Of a DNA stretch of 17,134 nucleotides, positions 1 to 6,770 are shown piece after piece (the first letter of the stretch is position 1; each line of letters begins with the position of its first letter). The stretch is from Lachnospiraceae bacterium UBA2864. Its GTDB lineage: Bacteria; Bacillota; Clostridia; Lachnospirales; Lachnospiraceae. The DNA lies in NCBI GenBank assembly GCA_002350525.1, contig DEFA01000007.1, positions 18,649-35,782 on the forward strand. Direction: 5' to 3'. A program made the translations under genes and the position numbers. The notes under the pieces were generated by a model, which saw only the letters and a program-made list of their open reading frames with translations, was not told the origin of the DNA and did not search any database.

Positions 1-383
1 TCAAGCTGAACAACCTTTCGCTGAAGCGCCGCAACCTGTTCCTTATATTCTTCAACAAGTTTAAGTGCTGCTTCATGCTTTATCTGCGACTCTATAACCT
101 CATGGCGCAGTTCGTACAGCTGCTGTTCCTTATCAGTATTATCATTTCCCGCTTCATCAGCTCTTGACTTAGCTTTGAAATAATCATCTGCGATATTAAG
201 TGCGAGAAGAACTCCCTGATACTCTGTATTCATTCTTCTGTATTCTTCAGATGTCTTACACTCTGCGATCTTGTTGTTAATATATGTCGCAACGTTCTGA
301 AGATAGTCCTCACCTTCATATCCGCTGAGTGTATAAACCTTTCCGTTAATAACTACAGGTATATCAATCTTTGACTGTGCCAT
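1..383 (-). CDS. zapA: Cell division protein ZapA (3' end outside window)
   Basis: ZapA is a small cytoplasmic protein that binds FtsZ and helps bundle protofilaments at the division ring. The visible 127 residues begin MAQSKIDIPVVINGKVYTLS and continue with the family-typical stretch around GYEGEDYLQNVATYINNKI (about residues 21-39), the beta-hairpin plus helix of the ZapA head. From about residue 75 the sequence is a charged coiled coil rich in E, K and Q that runs off the window edge, so the gene is partial. The ATG at 381-383 follows an excellent ribosome binding site, AGAGGTGG, on the minus strand (about 393-400). It lies 21 bases after the ruvB stop, so it is probably the third gene of a ruvA-ruvB-zapA transcript. 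Identification rests on the N-terminal pattern; the long C-terminal coiled coil fits firmicute ZapA proteins. Confidence 0.88.
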   Translation of the reverse strand, partial: MAQSKIDIPVVINGKVYTLSGYEGEDYLQNVATYINNKIAECKTSEEYRRMNTEYQGVLLALNIADDYFKAKSRADEAGNDNTDKEQQLYELRHEVIESQIKHEAALKLVEEYKEQVAALQRKVVQL

Positions 384-404
384 AATTATTTTCCACCTCT
401 ATCA

Positions 405-1406
405 TCATGTTTTCGGCTCGGAAATGCCGAAATGTCTATATGTTTGTGATGTGACCGTTCTTCCCTTCGGTGTTCTGTTTATGAATCCGTTCTTTATAAG
501 GTAAGGCTCATAAACATCCTCTATCGTTCCTGTATCTTCTCCGATGGATGCCGCCAGAACTTCAAGTCCTACAGGGCCTCCGTTATAATTCTTAATGATG
601 GTCATAAGAAGATTTCTATCCGTATCATCAAGTCCGAAGGAATCCACATCAAGCTTATTCAGTGCACTTACTGCTACATTATAATCAATTTTTCCTTTAT
701 GTTCAACCTCTGCGAAATCCCTGACTCTCTTCAGAAGTCTGTTAGAAAGACGTGGTGTACCTCGTGATCTTTTTGCTATCTCGAGAGCTCCTTCATCGTC
801 TATCTCTATCCCGAGAACCTGAGCCGATCTCATAACTATCATCATAAGTTCGCTGACGTTATAGAACTCGAGTCTGCTCACAACACCGAACCTGTCTCTG
901 AGCGGTGCAGAAAGCATACCGGCTCTCGTGGTTGCTCCGATAAGTGTAAATTTCGGAAGATCCAGTCTTATGGATCTTGCACTCTCTGCCTTACCGATAA
1001 CCACATCTATCGCATAATCTTCCATCGCAGGATAGAGAACCTCTTCAACCTGTCGGTTGAGTCTGTGGATTTCATCGATAAAGAGCACATCATTTTCGGA
1101 CAGGTTATTAAGAATAGCCGCTATCTCTCCAGGCTTCTCAATAGCAGGTCCCGATGTAACCTTTATATTTACTCCCATTTCCTCGGCAACTATTCCCGCA
1201 AGGGTTGTTTTTCCGAGTCCCGGAGGCCCGTAAAGGAGAACATGATCAAGCGGTTCATGTCTCTTCTTTGCCGCCTCTATAAATACCTTAAGGTTCTTCT
1301 TAACCTTTTCCTGACCGATATACTCATTCAGGCTGGTAGGTCGGAGGTTCTTCTCCATAAGCTCATCTTCAATTGTAGCTTCTGTCTGAATAATTCTTTT
1401 TGCCAT
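405..1406 (-). CDS. ruvB: Holliday junction branch migration ATPase RuvB
   Basis: RuvB is the hexameric AAA+ motor that, with RuvA, drives branch migration of Holliday junctions in homologous recombination and repair. The 333 residues carry all expected motifs: Walker A GPPGLGKT (60-67), Walker B DEIH (111-114), sensor 1 GATTRAG (157-163), the arginine-finger segment RDRFG (170-174), and a C-terminal winged-helix DNA-binding domain ending near PKGRTVT. Length is normal for the family. The ATG lies only 5 bases past the ruvA stop, and its ribosome binding site (GAGAGGC) sits inside the last ruvA codons, so the two are translationally coupled. zapA follows 21 bases downstream. No ruvC is present in the window. 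Confidence 0.98.
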   Translation of the reverse strand: MAKRIIQTEATIEDELMEKNLRPTSLNEYIGQEKVKKNLKVFIEAAKKRHEPLDHVLLYGPPGLGKTTLAGIVAEEMGVNIKVTSGPAIEKPGEIAAILNNLSENDVLFIDEIHRLNRQVEEVLYPAMEDYAIDVVIGKAESARSIRLDLPKFTLIGATTRAGMLSAPLRDRFGVVSRLEFYNVSELMMIVMRSAQVLGIEIDDEGALEIAKRSRGTPRLSNRLLKRVRDFAEVEHKGKIDYNVAVSALNKLDVDSFGLDDTDRNLLMTIIKNYNGGPVGLEVLAASIGEDTGTIEDVYEPYLIKNGFINRTPKGRTVTSQTYRHFGISEPKT

Positions 1407-1411
1407 TAATA

Positions 1412-2011
1412 TCAGCCTCTCATAACCTTAAGTGCGGCCTTAAGCAGTTCTCCGCTTTCCATCTGCTGTGCGCCGTTTACTTTTCTGACTGCCTTAAGAG
1501 CTTCCGAACGCGAGAAGCCCAGTGCTTCCAGTGCTTCCGCAGCTTCTGCCACGGTATCGACGACCTGTTCGTCAAATACAGTTTCTCCGAACAGCATTTC
1601 ACCTGTATAGGTGAGTTTATCTTTAAGCTCGATTATAATCTTCTGAGCCGTCTTGCTTCCGATTCCCGGAGACTTACTGATGGACTTTACATCGTTCGCC
1701 ATAACAGCATCTGTAAGTTCCGTGAGATTAAGTGTATTCATGACCGCAAGTGCGCCCTTAGGTCCTACTCCGTTAACACCTATAAGATGTCTGAAGGTCT
1801 CTCTCTCAAGCTTGGACAGAAATCCATAGAGAACTCTGTCATTCTCCGTAATCTGAAGATGTGTGAGAAGTTTAATCTCCTCTCCTACAGGCGGAAGCTT
1901 TAACAAAGTATCGTTATTCACTCTAATCTCAAATCCGATACCCGAAGAAGTTTCAACGACCACAAGTCCGTCTTCTTTATCTTCTATTATTCCTTTGATA
2001 TATGAAATCAT
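1412..2011 (-). CDS. ruvA: Holliday junction DNA-binding protein RuvA
   Basis: RuvA forms a tetramer that holds the four-way junction in square-planar form and loads RuvB. The 199 residues show the N-terminal OB fold (about 1-64, starting MISYIKGIIEDKEDG), two helix-hairpin-helix motifs (LIGVNGVGPKGA near 76-87 and SPGIGSKTAQKI near 114-125) and the C-terminal RuvB-contacting three-helix domain (about 152-199, EAAEALEALGFSRSEA). Length is typical. The ATG is preceded by a modest purine stretch (AAGGG, about 10 bases away). A strong hairpin plus T-tract lies about 30 bases upstream, between this gene and the DivIVA-domain gene, so ruvAB must depend on readthrough or on a promoter I could not identify. 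Confidence 0.97.
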   Translation of the reverse strand: MISYIKGIIEDKEDGLVVVETSSGIGFEIRVNNDTLLKLPPVGEEIKLLTHLQITENDRVLYGFLSKLERETFRHLIGVNGVGPKGALAVMNTLNLTELTDAVMANDVKSISKSPGIGSKTAQKIIIELKDKLTYTGEMLFGETVFDEQVVDTVAEAAEALEALGFSRSEALKAVRKVNGAQQMESGELLKAALKVMRG

Positions 2012-2035
2012 CTGATAAAACCCTTATCTCTACAA

Positions 2036-2065
2036 CGAAAAAAGTGCCACATTAAAGTGGCACTT
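2036..2065 (-). terminator. Intrinsic terminator between DivIVA-domain gene and ruvA
   Basis: The 9-base arms AAGTGCCAC (2042-2050) and GTGGCACTT (2057-2065) enclose a 6-base loop. Read on the minus strand the hairpin is followed by a run of T residues (complement of 2038-2043). It begins 10 bases past the DivIVA-gene stop, exactly where a terminator for that gene is expected. It is also about 30 bases upstream of ruvA and could limit readthrough into ruvAB. Confidence 0.85.
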
Positions 2066-2075
2066 AATTCTGATT

Positions 2076-2558
2076 TTAAAGGAACTCGAAATCGTCTGCT
2101 CCTTCTTCTTCGCCGTCTCCGATCATGACCTTATTAGGCTTTCTGTTATCTTCAATCTCTCCAACGAAAACCTCATCATCATCGCCACCAAATACAGGTG
2201 TTTCTTCTTCTGCCTGCTTATTGAAAAACTTTGAAGTTTCAGACTCTGATGTCTTTTCGGAAGTTTTCTTGTCAGCTGACTCTGCAGGCTTCTTTACAGC
2301 CTTCTTGTCATCAGCTTTTTTTTTGCCTGAGTTTGAATCAGCATTACGAAGCTGTGCCTCAAGATCATGTATCTTAGTTCTGTACTCTTCAAGAGCATTC
2401 TGAAGCTTTCCGTTCTCTTCACGAAGTTTCTCAACTTCGTTATATGCTTCATCGTAAGCTCTGTATACAGTTTCAACATAAGTATCTACATCGACCTTCT
2501 TATAACCAAAAAGTCCTTTTCCGAAGTGTGTCGATCTTACATCAACTGGTTGCATCAT
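2076..2558 (-). CDS. DivIVA-domain coiled-coil protein
   Basis: The 160-residue protein has an N-terminal DivIVA/GpsB-like segment: residues 12-28 (FGKGLFGYKKVDVDTYV) match the FxxxLRGYdxxeVDxFL pattern, followed by a coiled coil from about 29 to 72. The rest is low complexity: a Lys/Ser/Glu-rich linker (about 78-118) and an acidic tail ending DDFEFL. DivIVA-type proteins bind curved or septal membrane and recruit partners for division, wall growth or polarity. This one is shorter than classical DivIVA and lacks a second long coiled coil, so I do not assign divIVA or gpsB. The first of two adjacent ATG codons follows GGAGGG by 10 bases. A run of nine A residues (complement of 2316-2324) encodes KKK at about 79-81. 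It has its own promoter and terminator, so it is probably monocistronic. Confidence 0.82.
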   Translation of the reverse strand: MMQPVDVRSTHFGKGLFGYKKVDVDTYVETVYRAYDEAYNEVEKLREENGKLQNALEEYRTKIHDLEAQLRNADSNSGKKKADDKKAVKKPAESADKKTSEKTSESETSKFFNKQAEEETPVFGGDDDEVFVGEIEDNRKPNKVMIGDGEEEGADDFEFL

Positions 2559-2595
2559 AATGGTTTCACCCTCCAGTACTAATTAATCTGAATTA

Positions 2596-2623
2596 ATTAT
2601 AGCATAAAAAATATTACTTTCAA
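2596..2623 (-). promoter_or_regulatory. Promoter of the DivIVA-domain gene
   Basis: On the minus strand TTGAAA (2618-2623) and TATAAT (2596-2601) are separated by 16 bases, and the -10 is extended by an upstream TGC. The predicted start is about 30 bases before the ATG. Just downstream of the -10 (2581-2597) lie two AATTAAT copies, separated by CTG, which could be an operator. Confidence 0.75.
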
Positions 2624-2644
2624 GCCTTAATATTGTGCTATAAT
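2614..2644 (+). promoter_or_regulatory. Promoter of the plus-strand exonuclease gene
   Basis: A perfect TATAAT (2639-2644) with the extended -10 TGC in front lies about 35 bases before the ATG. The -35 is poor (TTACTT at 2614-2619, 19-base spacing) and overlaps the -35 of the divergent DivIVA-gene promoter. Confidence 0.6.
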
Positions 2645-2678
2645 TACTAATATTTTACACATCATTGGAGATATTACT

Positions 2679-3710
2679 ATGCAAATAATCACAGAATCCA
2701 TAAGTAAATCCACTATTTCCGCATTAGAAAAACTTGATACAGTCTTTCCTACGGAGCGTGTCATGATGTTTGATATAGAGACCACAGGCCTTTCTCCTGA
2801 CCGTTCATTTATATATATGATAGGCATGAATATAAGGACAGATAACGGCTGGGAGGTAAAACTTCTCTTCAACGATGACGGCCGTTCGGAGCCTGAGATC
2901 ATAAAAACTTTCCAGGAAGAACTCGCATCCCACGATATCCTTATAGAATTTAACGGAGATCAGTTTGATATAAACTTTGTGAAGCGGCGTATGGCTCACA
3001 TCAAAAGACTTACAGGGCAGACTATAACCGATAACTTCGATAAAATCCGTTCGGTAGATCTGATGAAACTTATACGTCCGTATAAATTCGCACTCGGACT
3101 TCCGAATATCAAGCAGAAAACCATAGAGCGCTATCTCGGCATAAACCGCGAAGATCAGTTTAACGGCGGTCAGCTGATAGATGTATATCTTGATTACCTT
3201 TCTTCAAAGGATGAAACAGCGAAGCACCTTGTGGTACAGCATAACAGGGATGATATGGTCGGAATGATGTATCTTTCGGATATCTTTGCCGTAACTTCCC
3301 TTTCTGACGGACGATTTGAACCGTCCGGGCTGAGTACGGAGTTAAAAGGCGAGAGACTTTATCTTGATATCAGTCTGAACTTATATCTAACCATGCCGAG
3401 ACGTATCTTTGCTTCCGGAAGCGGAATATCAGTCGATGCCGAAAAATCCGCCGCCCATATATGCGTTCCAATAGAAGAAGGCACCTTCAGATATTTCTAT
3501 GAAAAGTCAAAAACCGGTTTCGAAGAGCATTTGGGCTATTTCGTAACCTGTCTGAATGAAGAAATTCCTACTCTTCCGACTTATAAGACAGATTTAAAGT
3601 CAAAGACCGGTTATATAGAACTAAACAACAATTTTCTCGGCAGTCCGGAGAATATAAAAGAATATGCCGGCAGAATCTGCCGGCTTATCCTTCATAATAA
3701 GTTTAAGTAA
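2679..3710 (+). CDS. YprB-type RNase H-fold 3'-5' exonuclease
   Basis: The N-terminal half (about 26-215) is a DnaQ-like/YprB exonuclease fold with the DEDD metal-binding pattern: FDIETTGL (31-38, acidic D32 and E34), FNGDQFDINF (91-100, D97) and HNRDD (188-192). Proteins of this family (RNase_H_2, YprB) are cytoplasmic and presumed to cut single-stranded nucleic acid; the substrate is not established. The C-terminal part (about 220-343) is a beta-rich segment with no motif I recognise. Start: GGAG (2667-2670) lies 8 bases before the ATG. It is the only plus-strand gene here, divergent from the DivIVA-domain gene and convergent with the glycosidase gene, whose stop lies 6 bases away. In Bacillus a related protein is encoded beside a DivIVA/GpsB gene, which resembles this pairing; that comparison is from memory. 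Confidence 0.82.
   Translation: MQIITESISKSTISALEKLDTVFPTERVMMFDIETTGLSPDRSFIYMIGMNIRTDNGWEVKLLFNDDGRSEPEIIKTFQEELASHDILIEFNGDQFDINFVKRRMAHIKRLTGQTITDNFDKIRSVDLMKLIRPYKFALGLPNIKQKTIERYLGINREDQFNGGQLIDVYLDYLSSKDETAKHLVVQHNRDDMVGMMYLSDIFAVTSLSDGRFEPSGLSTELKGERLYLDISLNLYLTMPRRIFASGSGISVDAEKSAAHICVPIEEGTFRYFYEKSKTGFEEHLGYFVTCLNEEIPTLPTYKTDLKSKTGYIELNNNFLGSPENIKEYAGRICRLILHNKFK
3653..3684 (-). terminator. Terminator hairpin for the GH2 gene, inside the convergent exonuclease gene
   Basis: Arms GCCGGCAG (3666-3673) and CTGCCGGC (3677-3684) form an 8-bp GC-rich stem with a 3-base loop. Read on the minus strand it starts 33 bases beyond the GH2 stop and is followed by a T-rich but not pure stretch (complement of 3653-3665). 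On the plus strand it sits before the exonuclease stop and encodes part of AGRICRL; the plus-strand T-tract is weak, so it may be only partly bidirectional. Confidence 0.6.
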
Positions 3711-3716
3711 TACTCT

Positions 3717-6179
3717 CTATAAAGCTTCAAGCGTTACCTCGGCAGTTCCGAGATTTTCAGCGGATATGGTGAGACGAACCTCACCCTTCTCATATCCCGA
3801 ACGAAGAACTGCCAGGGCACGTCCTTTATATGTTACGGTTTCCGTATCAGTATAATTTTCATCCGTAACAGGATTTGCAGAACCAAAGCCGGCAAGCACT
3901 GCTTCTCCGGCAATCTCTGCCTTAAGTATTATCTCAGCATCCGGAACTCTTCTTCCGTTCTTATCGATTATATCAATATTCACGTAAATAAGATCATGCC
4001 CGTCCGCTTTCATTGATGCTTTTTCAGAAGTAAGAACTATTCCGTCAGGTGCATCTGTAGTAACCAGTTCGGCGCGGCTCACCTCTTTACCGTCTCTGAA
4101 GCTGACCGCCTCAACCTTACCCGGTTTATATTCCGTCTCAAATCTTATGCTGTACGGAAGCGGTCTTTCCATACAGACCTTCTTCCTGCCCAGGCTTGTT
4201 CCGTCTATAAAGACTTCAACCTCTTCAGCACGGGAGAATACAATAAGTTCAGTCTTACGTCCTTCATAGCCCTTATAATTCCAGCTTTCCTGTGCATCAA
4301 GGAATCCCCACAGACTTATAAGCTCAACCTTACCATATGTATCGGGATGCATGGAATAAAGAAAAGTTTCCTCATTTCCCCAAACCACACTTCTGTATGC
4401 TCCCTGAGGAAGTCTGTATCCCGTTATATCAAAATCGGCATCATTTGCCGTTCTCCAAGGGAACGGAGAACCTGTCTGAGGCATAAGGTCCCAGAAACTT
4501 TCAGGCATATCCGGATCATCCTTATCATAGTAAGCATCTTTGCCGATTCCCGCTTCGCCTATATAATCCCAGGCCGTCCAGGTAAATTCACCGATGACAT
4601 ACGGAAGCCTTTCTATAAAAGGCCACCTGAAGCCTATCTCTTTAGGGAAATTCTCGGAACCCAGAATAACTCTTTCCGGAAACATCTCATGGTCTCTCTC
4701 ATAGATATCTTCCATATAGTTATATCCGACGACATCAAGTCCGTTGGCAAAAGGTTCCGTACACTCTTCCCACTGAGTTGAGACAAGTCTCGCGTCAGAG
4801 TTCTGCTCGTCGCTCTGACCCGTCATAAGTTCATCATCAAGTCCACTCCACATAGAGCATATGCCGTTACTTACCGGTCTTGATCCGTCAAGTTCACGTA
4901 TCTTCTCCGCCAGTCTGTCGGCAACCGTATATCCGTTACTCATGCCGCCTCTTTCGGGGATCTCATTTCCGGTGGACCACAGTATTACAGACGGATGGTT
5001 TCTGTCTCTTCTTATAAACGCACTTAAATCTTTCTCCCAGTCTGTCTCAAAGAACTGGCTGTAATCGCCGCCTCTCTTACCCATCGACCACGCATCGAAG
5101 GCTTCATCAAATACATACATCCCGACTCTGTCACAGGCTTCTATAAGAGCTGCAGACGGAGGATTGTGGGCCGTACGTACAGCATTGAAGCCGGACTCCT
5201 TAAGCTTCCTGATCTTTCTTGCTTCAGTCTCATACAAGGTAACCGAACCAAGCAGACCGTTATCATGATGTATACAGCCGCCTTTAAGTTTCACGCTCTT
5301 TCCGTTAATCCGAAGTCCTCTTATGGCATCAACCGTTATTGTTCTGATACCGAACAGTGTTTCCGCCTCATCACACGTAACATCTTCCTGTCTTATAAGA
5401 TGGGTACGGTAAACTCCGAGATCCTTTACTACAGCCTTTACCCTGTAAAGTACAGGATTCGCAGCGTCCCAGAGCATAGGGTCTTTTACATTCAGATTAA
5501 GTCTTGCCTTTGCTCTGCAGAGTGCACCGATATGAACTCTCTGCTTTGTCTCAGCCACACATGTATCACTTCCTTCCGGATAGAGGTAAAGTGCAGCTTC
5601 GGCAATTCTGTTATCGGCAGTCATATTTTCAACTTCAACTTCAGCGTCAAGAAAGGCATAGCCATCCGACACTTCCTTTGTATGAACAAATATACCGTCA
5701 GGCACTACGTGTACCTTCGGACCATACAAGAGCTCTGCCCCTCGGTATAGCCCCGAACCAGTATACCAGCGGGAATTAGGCTGCATACTTGTATTTACAT
5801 TTATAGTTATCCTGTTCTTCTTACCGAATGTAACGTAATTCGTGATATCAACATATATCGGAATGTAACCGTTATGCTGATGCTTGATCTTACTACCGTT
5901 CACTTCAACCGTTGCGCACTGCATAATACCATCAAACTTAAGTCCGACACATTCCTTCTCCCATTCCTCGGGAATAAATAAAAACTTCGTATAATTGGTC
6001 ATTCCTCCGTTAAAATATCCGGAATCTACCGTTGCCGGTGCATCCGGTGAAACTTCTGTACCGATCATCCCATCATGAGGAAGATTGACCGTAACTCCCG
6101 GATCTGATTCCATCATACCGAGCGAATCCAAAAAACCTCTTCTAAACACCCATTCTTTGTCGATATTAATTATGTTCAT
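3717..6179 (-). CDS. Glycoside hydrolase family 2 protein, probable beta-galactosidase
   Basis: The 820-residue GH2 retaining glycosidase has the usual order: jelly-roll sugar-binding domain (about 1-165, with NLPHD at 32-36), an immunoglobulin-like domain (about 166-280), a TIM barrel (about 285-590) and C-terminal beta-sandwich domains (about 615-820). The predicted acid/base is E406 in WSTGNEIPE. The predicted nucleophile is E509 in ILGSENF, followed by GEFTWTAWDYIGE (530-542). The segment near DITGYRLPQGAYR resembles beta-galactosidases more than beta-glucuronidases, but substrate cannot be fixed from sequence. There is no signal peptide, so it is cytoplasmic and would act on imported oligosaccharides, although no transporter or sugar regulator is adjacent. 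AGGAG lies 10 bases before the ATG. It appears monocistronic, with a promoter and putative operator at 6275-6317. Confidence 0.93.
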   Translation of the reverse strand: MNIINIDKEWVFRRGFLDSLGMMESDPGVTVNLPHDGMIGTEVSPDAPATVDSGYFNGGMTNYTKFLFIPEEWEKECVGLKFDGIMQCATVEVNGSKIKHQHNGYIPIYVDITNYVTFGKKNRITINVNTSMQPNSRWYTGSGLYRGAELLYGPKVHVVPDGIFVHTKEVSDGYAFLDAEVEVENMTADNRIAEAALYLYPEGSDTCVAETKQRVHIGALCRAKARLNLNVKDPMLWDAANPVLYRVKAVVKDLGVYRTHLIRQEDVTCDEAETLFGIRTITVDAIRGLRINGKSVKLKGGCIHHDNGLLGSVTLYETEARKIRKLKESGFNAVRTAHNPPSAALIEACDRVGMYVFDEAFDAWSMGKRGGDYSQFFETDWEKDLSAFIRRDRNHPSVILWSTGNEIPERGGMSNGYTVADRLAEKIRELDGSRPVSNGICSMWSGLDDELMTGQSDEQNSDARLVSTQWEECTEPFANGLDVVGYNYMEDIYERDHEMFPERVILGSENFPKEIGFRWPFIERLPYVIGEFTWTAWDYIGEAGIGKDAYYDKDDPDMPESFWDLMPQTGSPFPWRTANDADFDITGYRLPQGAYRSVVWGNEETFLYSMHPDTYGKVELISLWGFLDAQESWNYKGYEGRKTELIVFSRAEEVEVFIDGTSLGRKKVCMERPLPYSIRFETEYKPGKVEAVSFRDGKEVSRAELVTTDAPDGIVLTSEKASMKADGHDLIYVNIDIIDKNGRRVPDAEIILKAEIAGEAVLAGFGSANPVTDENYTDTETVTYKGRALAVLRSGYEKGEVRLTISAENLGTAEVTLEAL

Positions 6180-6274
6180 GTGTATTCTACTCCTGCCTTA
6201 AATATCTTCACCGGTCAAGTTTTCCTTCTATAGTTCTCCGACCGACATTAATGCCCGATTTTGCTACAGGTTTC

Positions 6275-6317
6275 ATTATACAAAATGCACGTTGAAAATA
6301 ATATCTGCAACGTGCAT
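6275..6317 (-). promoter_or_regulatory. Promoter and inverted-repeat operator of the GH2 gene
   Basis: On the minus strand a perfect TATAAT (6275-6280) lies about 96 bases before the GH2 ATG, with no good -35. Immediately upstream is a perfect 10-base inverted repeat, ATGCACGTTG (6285-6294) and CAACGTGCAT (6308-6317), separated by 13 bases. The arms occupy roughly -17 to -49, so a dimeric regulator bound there would cover the missing -35. That suits activation or repression by a sugar-responsive factor (inference). Confidence 0.6.
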
Positions 6318-6378
6318 AAAAATGATTGTATATATTTGTCGGCACTTCGTGCCTCGGCCTTGCCGTTCGATTCCCCTT
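6318..6378. other. Non-coding spacer with small GC hairpin and T-arm-like sequence
   Basis: No coding potential is seen between the putative GH2 operator and the ssrA terminator. GGCAC (6341-6345) and GTGCC (6349-6353) can form a short hairpin. GTTCGATTCCCC (6365-6376) is a perfect inverted copy of the T-arm of the neighbouring tmRNA (6425-6436). Confidence 0.5.
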
Positions 6379-6414
6379 AAAAAAATAAGGGACAGTAAAT
6401 CTGTCCCTTATTTT
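6379..6414 (-). terminator. Intrinsic terminator of ssrA
   Basis: A 14-bp perfect stem, left arm 6382-6395 and right arm 6401-6414 with core AAGGGACAG/CTGTCCCTT, closes a 5-base loop. On the minus strand it is followed by seven T residues (complement of 6379-6385). It starts 2 bases beyond the mature tmRNA 3' end. Confidence 0.93.
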
Positions 6415-6415
6415 A

Positions 6416-6755
6416 TGGAGTAGCGGGGAATCGAACCCCGGTCCAAAAACCCGTCCATCACGGTGTCTCCCATCACAGTCAGTCTACTAACATTCCCTAC
6501 GTCATACGCCGTCTGACAGGCTTATGATTTCAGTAGCTTCATGATTCTTCCCGTCCCTCAAAGCTTTGGGCGAAAGTTCTCCGACTCTTCGATGCCCGTA
6601 TCACATGCATCGGATGACACGTGGCGGACAGCTGCCATTAGGCAGCGAGTGCTACTCTATCGTTAGCGTTTATTTTTTTTAAAGGTTTTAACGAGGTCCC
6701 TCACCTCGGATGGCTGCCCTAATTTCAGAATCCCTGTCGAAACCAGTACTACCCC
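6416..6755 (-). ncRNA. ssrA: Transfer-messenger RNA (tmRNA)
   Basis: tmRNA, with SmpB, rescues ribosomes stalled on broken mRNA and adds a degradation tag. Ends: 5' GGGGTAG (complement of 6749-6755) pairs with 3' CTACTCC (complement of 6417-6423), giving a 7-bp acceptor stem with the G3-U70 wobble that specifies alanine. The 3' T-arm GGGTTCGATTCCC and the 5' TGGTTTCGACAGG segment are both typical. The one-piece form is about 340 nt. The tag reading frame begins with GCT (complement of 6665-6667) and reads ANDRVALAA, with the stop in the loop of the GCTGCC/GGCAGC hairpin (complement of 6638-6640). CCA is not encoded: the 3' end reads CTCCATAA, so it must be added enzymatically. The 5' end lies 15 bases past the stop of the upstream small membrane protein gene. 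No convincing dedicated promoter was found (a TAATAT at 6765-6770 is possible), so processing from a longer transcript is plausible. Confidence 0.96.
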
Positions 6756-6770
6756 GATATGACGATATTA

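Noticed and set aside
5166..5750. A 194-codon plus-strand open frame opposite the GH2 gene
   Set aside because: It is a shadow of a clear GH2 coding region and its translation has no recognisable domain or ribosome binding site.
6365..6376. T-arm-like sequence as an attL/attR site of an integrated island
   Set aside because: Attachment sites at ssrA are direct repeats of its 3' end; this copy is inverted and no integrase or phage gene is nearby. Kept only as a structural curiosity.
6416..6436. A possible separate tRNA 3' end (T-arm and acceptor)
   Set aside because: The acceptor 3' half pairs with the 5' end at 6749-6755, with a tag frame between; this is one tmRNA, not a tRNA.
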